DNA of 64,000 nucleotides, taken from contig JADIYP010000002.1 of NCBI GenBank assembly GCA_016705235.1, forward strand, positions 868,001 through 932,000, in the 5' to 3' direction. Below are positions 62,043-64,000 of this stretch, piece after piece. A program made the translations under genes and the position numbers. Each line of letters opens with the position of its first letter. The first letter of the stretch is position 1. The notes beneath the pieces were generated by a model, which saw only the letters and a program-made list of their open reading frames with translations, had not been told where the DNA came from and did no database searches. Origin of the DNA: Candidatus Leptovillus affinis. Its GTDB lineage: Bacteria; Chloroflexota; Anaerolineae; Promineifilales; Promineifilaceae.

Positions 62043-63569
62043 TTACAGACTTTGGAAATCAATGGCCTTCCCGGCAATGATAATTTGGTCGCCATCGAGT
62101 TTAATGTAGCTGCCGGCCTGATTCTTGATCGTGATTTCTCCGTCTTTGATGTCGATGAGGCTGCCAGGACCCATCAATGCGCCGCTGTTTTCCAACCGCA
62201 CCGAGTTATCGTCGTTGTCCAGTTGGATGCGTTGTCCCTGAGGAGTGGTCCAGGTGTAGCGGTGAACCTGACCCTGCGCGTTTACGCCGCTGTCGGGGGT
62301 ATTGATTGTGCCGTACAAACCGCCCAACACGATGCCCTGAGCCGGATCTTCGTAGGCCAGCAGCACCAACACGGTGTCGTTGGGGGCCGGCAGCATGACC
62401 AGTCCTTTTTGCTGGCCGGCGCCTACGGTTAATACGGGCAGCCAGCCGCTTTCTACGCCGCCATAGGCGGGAAGATGGACGCGGACACGGCCGTTTTCTT
62501 TCGGGTCCTGCGCCGTTGTCACAATCCCAACCGTTATCGCTGCCCCCCGTGGGCGCGGGCGCGGGTCTGGCAGGCGGCTGTCAATCTCTGTGATGTAGTC
62601 CATCTGGTTGCTCATGCGATGGATAACCGACGCCAGCACATACCGCTGCGCACTTGCCCCGGACGCGCCCACAAGTTCAACCGGAGTTCCCGGCCGCAGC
62701 AGAGGATTCCCGACAGCCACGCCCCACAAGGTTCTGGCCACGGACCGCCGAAATTGCATATCGGCCGCTGCCAGCGCTTCCGCCTGATCGCGGTCAACCA
62801 GGCTCTCGTTCAGCCAGTGGGCCGCCGATGATTCTCGGCTCCGTGCTGGAGATTGCAGGTCAGATGGCTTCGCGTTGCCGCTGGCTTGCGCTTTGGCAAA
62901 CTGTGTATCCCAGCCCGAAGCGGTTACCCGTTGGCGCGACAAATCGCTGTTTTGCTCCAACCGCGCTTCTAACAAATCCTGGCGCAAGTTCAGCTTAACC
63001 GCTTCGCCAATGCCTGTGTGGGGCATCAGGTGCAGTTCGCCGCCGCGCAGGGTTACATACAGCCCGTCGCGGGCGGCCATTTCTACCAGCAGTTCCAAAT
63101 CAGACTGGTGGTGCTGAAAAACCTGGGGCCAGCGAAGGCGCGTTGCGCCGCCTTTTACCTTTATGTTGTAGGGTTTGGCGACTTTTTCGGCGACGCCCAC
63201 GATGGTGGCGTTTTCAAACACGCGCAGCGATTGATTGTTGCGCATCTGGTGCAGCTTATCGTAGCCGCGCACCTGAATCTCGTAGGAGCCGTTGGCGTGG
63301 TAGATGTGTTCTACGGCCGTTATCTCGCCCACAAACAACCGCGCCGCTGCATCCCGGTGATAGCTGGTAATTTGCAGGCTCATGCCCGGCGCAAATTCCT
63401 CAATCGCCTCCAGCGATCCCACCGAGTCAAAAAAACTCAGCTCGGCCTGATCCGGCAGCGACAACCGCTGCTGCACGCGCACTTCACCCAGGCCAGAGAG
63501 CAACCCGGCGTTAAACAGCCGGCCATCCACCGCCACTTCCACTTCATTGAGGGTCGTTTGTCCCATCAT
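62043..63569 (-). CDS. VgrG/gpD-gpV-like spike protein (Afp8-like)
   Basis: A 508-residue spike protein. The N-terminal 350 residues are gp27/gpD-like (VRVQQRLSLPDQAELSFFDS, FVGEITAVEHIYHANGSYEIQVRGYDKLHQM, LEARLEQNSDLSRQRVTASGWD), followed by a gp5/gpV OB-like domain (ITVGIVTTAQDPKENGRVRVHLPAYGG, WLPVLTVGAGQQKGLVMLPAPNDTVLVLLAYEDPAQGIVLGGLYG) and a beta-helix spike end rich in Asp/Gly. This domain order is that of Afp8/Pvc8 and VgrG proteins. It overlaps the LysM gene by four bases (ATGA). Confidence 0.9.
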   Translation of the reverse strand: MMGQTTLNEVEVAVDGRLFNAGLLSGLGEVRVQQRLSLPDQAELSFFDSVGSLEAIEEFAPGMSLQITSYHRDAAARLFVGEITAVEHIYHANGSYEIQVRGYDKLHQMRNNQSLRVFENATIVGVAEKVAKPYNIKVKGGATRLRWPQVFQHHQSDLELLVEMAARDGLYVTLRGGELHLMPHTGIGEAVKLNLRQDLLEARLEQNSDLSRQRVTASGWDTQFAKAQASGNAKPSDLQSPARSRESSAAHWLNESLVDRDQAEALAAADMQFRRSVARTLWGVAVGNPLLRPGTPVELVGASGASAQRYVLASVIHRMSNQMDYITEIDSRLPDPRPRPRGAAITVGIVTTAQDPKENGRVRVHLPAYGGVESGWLPVLTVGAGQQKGLVMLPAPNDTVLVLLAYEDPAQGIVLGGLYGTINTPDSGVNAQGQVHRYTWTTPQGQRIQLDNDDNSVRLENSGALMGPGSLIDIKDGEITIKNQAGSYIKLDGDQIIIAGKAIDFQSL

Positions 63570-64000
63570 GACGCACCCCCTCCGCGTCGTGGCGGTACAT
63601 GAAGGATTTGCCCCAACCCCAAATTGCCCGGATCATCCACTTCGTTAACTGCGGCCAGCAGCCGCCAGAGCGACGAATCGCCATAGTACTTGTCGGCGAT
63701 TTGATCGATCCGTTCACCCTCGATAACCTCATGCGTGCCCCAGGTCTCATCGGGGCTGCCCAGGTCAGCGGGAGCAGGAACGCTGGACAGAAAAAAGGAT
63801 TGGCGGGTCTGCGGCTGCGGGCTGGGGCTGTTGATGCGCAGCAGGCGCAAACTCATCCAGGAACGCTGCGCCTGCCCATAGATGGTAAAGCGCTCGTACC
63901 GCTCGGCCACAGACAGCACCACCGCCGGGATACTCCATGATTTGCCCCAAATAAACAGGACTTGCGGCGGTTGGGAATAGATGGGACCTTGCCGGGTGTT
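63566..64000 (-). CDS. LysM-domain tail protein (Afp7-like), 5' end outside window
   Basis: An incomplete gene: the frame runs open to the window end, so its start is missing; the reading frame begins with NTRQGPIYSQPPQVLFIWG. The C-terminal LysM domain reads THEVIEGERIDQIADKYYGDSSLWRLLAAVNEV then GQILHVPP. LysM proteins at the top of contractile-tail spike operons bind the inner tube to the baseplate. It precedes the VgrG gene with a four-base overlap. The tube and sheath genes would be expected beyond 64000. Confidence 0.85.
   Translation of the reverse strand, partial: NTRQGPIYSQPPQVLFIWGKSWSIPAVVLSVAERYERFTIYGQAQRSWMSLRLLRINSPSPQPQTRQSFFLSSVPAPADLGSPDETWGTHEVIEGERIDQIADKYYGDSSLWRLLAAVNEVDDPGNLGLGQILHVPPRRGGGAS

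Noticed and set aside
51566..64000. Prophage
   Set aside because: Only tail baseplate and spike functions are present. No capsid, portal, terminase, lysis or integrase gene is seen, although the region beyond 64000 is not visible.

Overview
The window looks like a chromosomal stretch of an uncultured or environmental member of the Chloroflexota (Anaerolineae-like). This is an inference from gene content (Na+-pumping decarboxylase operon, a MalT/LuxR-type remnant, very large multi-PAS kinases, a gp47-like membrane protein, many short hairpin repeats) and not a phylogenetic result. About 45 protein genes, one leader peptide and one pseudogene can be supported. No rRNA, tRNA, transposase or CRISPR array was seen.

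Layout. 0-5.4 kb (+): phosphohexomutase, hotdog thioesterase, TatD hydrolase and two glycosyltransferases, with an RHH-like small protein between them. 5.5-10.6 kb: msrB (-), then alaS (+) and a gp47/baseplate-J-like membrane protein. The 470 bp ahead of alaS hold a promoter, a 28-codon leader ORF with five consecutive alanine codons, and four mutually exclusive RNA segments ending in an intrinsic terminator, which is the layout of a ribosome-mediated attenuator. 10.7-14.2 kb (-): a biotin-dependent, Na+-translocating methylmalonyl-CoA decarboxylase-type operon. 14.5-22.8 kb: an HD-domain protein and a set of three signalling genes (3xGAF/6xPAS kinase, CheY-like receiver, receiver-GAF-kinase). 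23.5-27.3 kb (+): VTC-domain protein, DUF4956 membrane protein, a 34-residue membrane peptide and a beta-helical lipoprotein. 27.37-27.80 kb: seven tandem 62-bp hairpin units. 27.8-38.3 kb (-): a hybrid kinase, receiver, RsbW-like kinase, a PHP-STAS fusion, two more STAS proteins, a SpoIIE-type phosphatase, a Wzx-like flippase and two glycosyltransferases, i.e. a partner-switching module interleaved with envelope polysaccharide genes. 38.6-45.8 kb (+): a YdcF-like protein and a three-gene set of giant membrane protein, lipoprotein and GH5-like membrane hydrolase. 45.9-47.6 kb (-): a MalT-like pseudogene and an AI-2E-family permease. 48.4-51.5 kb (+): three integral membrane proteins. 51.6-64.0 kb (-): the baseplate/spike part of a contractile injection system (LysM, VgrG-like spike, PAAR-position protein, gp25, gpJ fused to a beta-propeller-like region, gpI-like protein, and a 1,791-residue membrane-anchored LamG/coiled-coil protein), cut by the window end.

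Two features run through the whole window. The octamer palindrome ACGGCCGT is grossly over-represented (eight copies within 4398-5429 alone), like HIP1 in cyanobacteria, and it surfaces in proteins as recurrent TAV, NGR and RP. Several families of short inverted-repeat elements sit in the intergenic gaps; one family shows a compensatory base change in its stem between copies.
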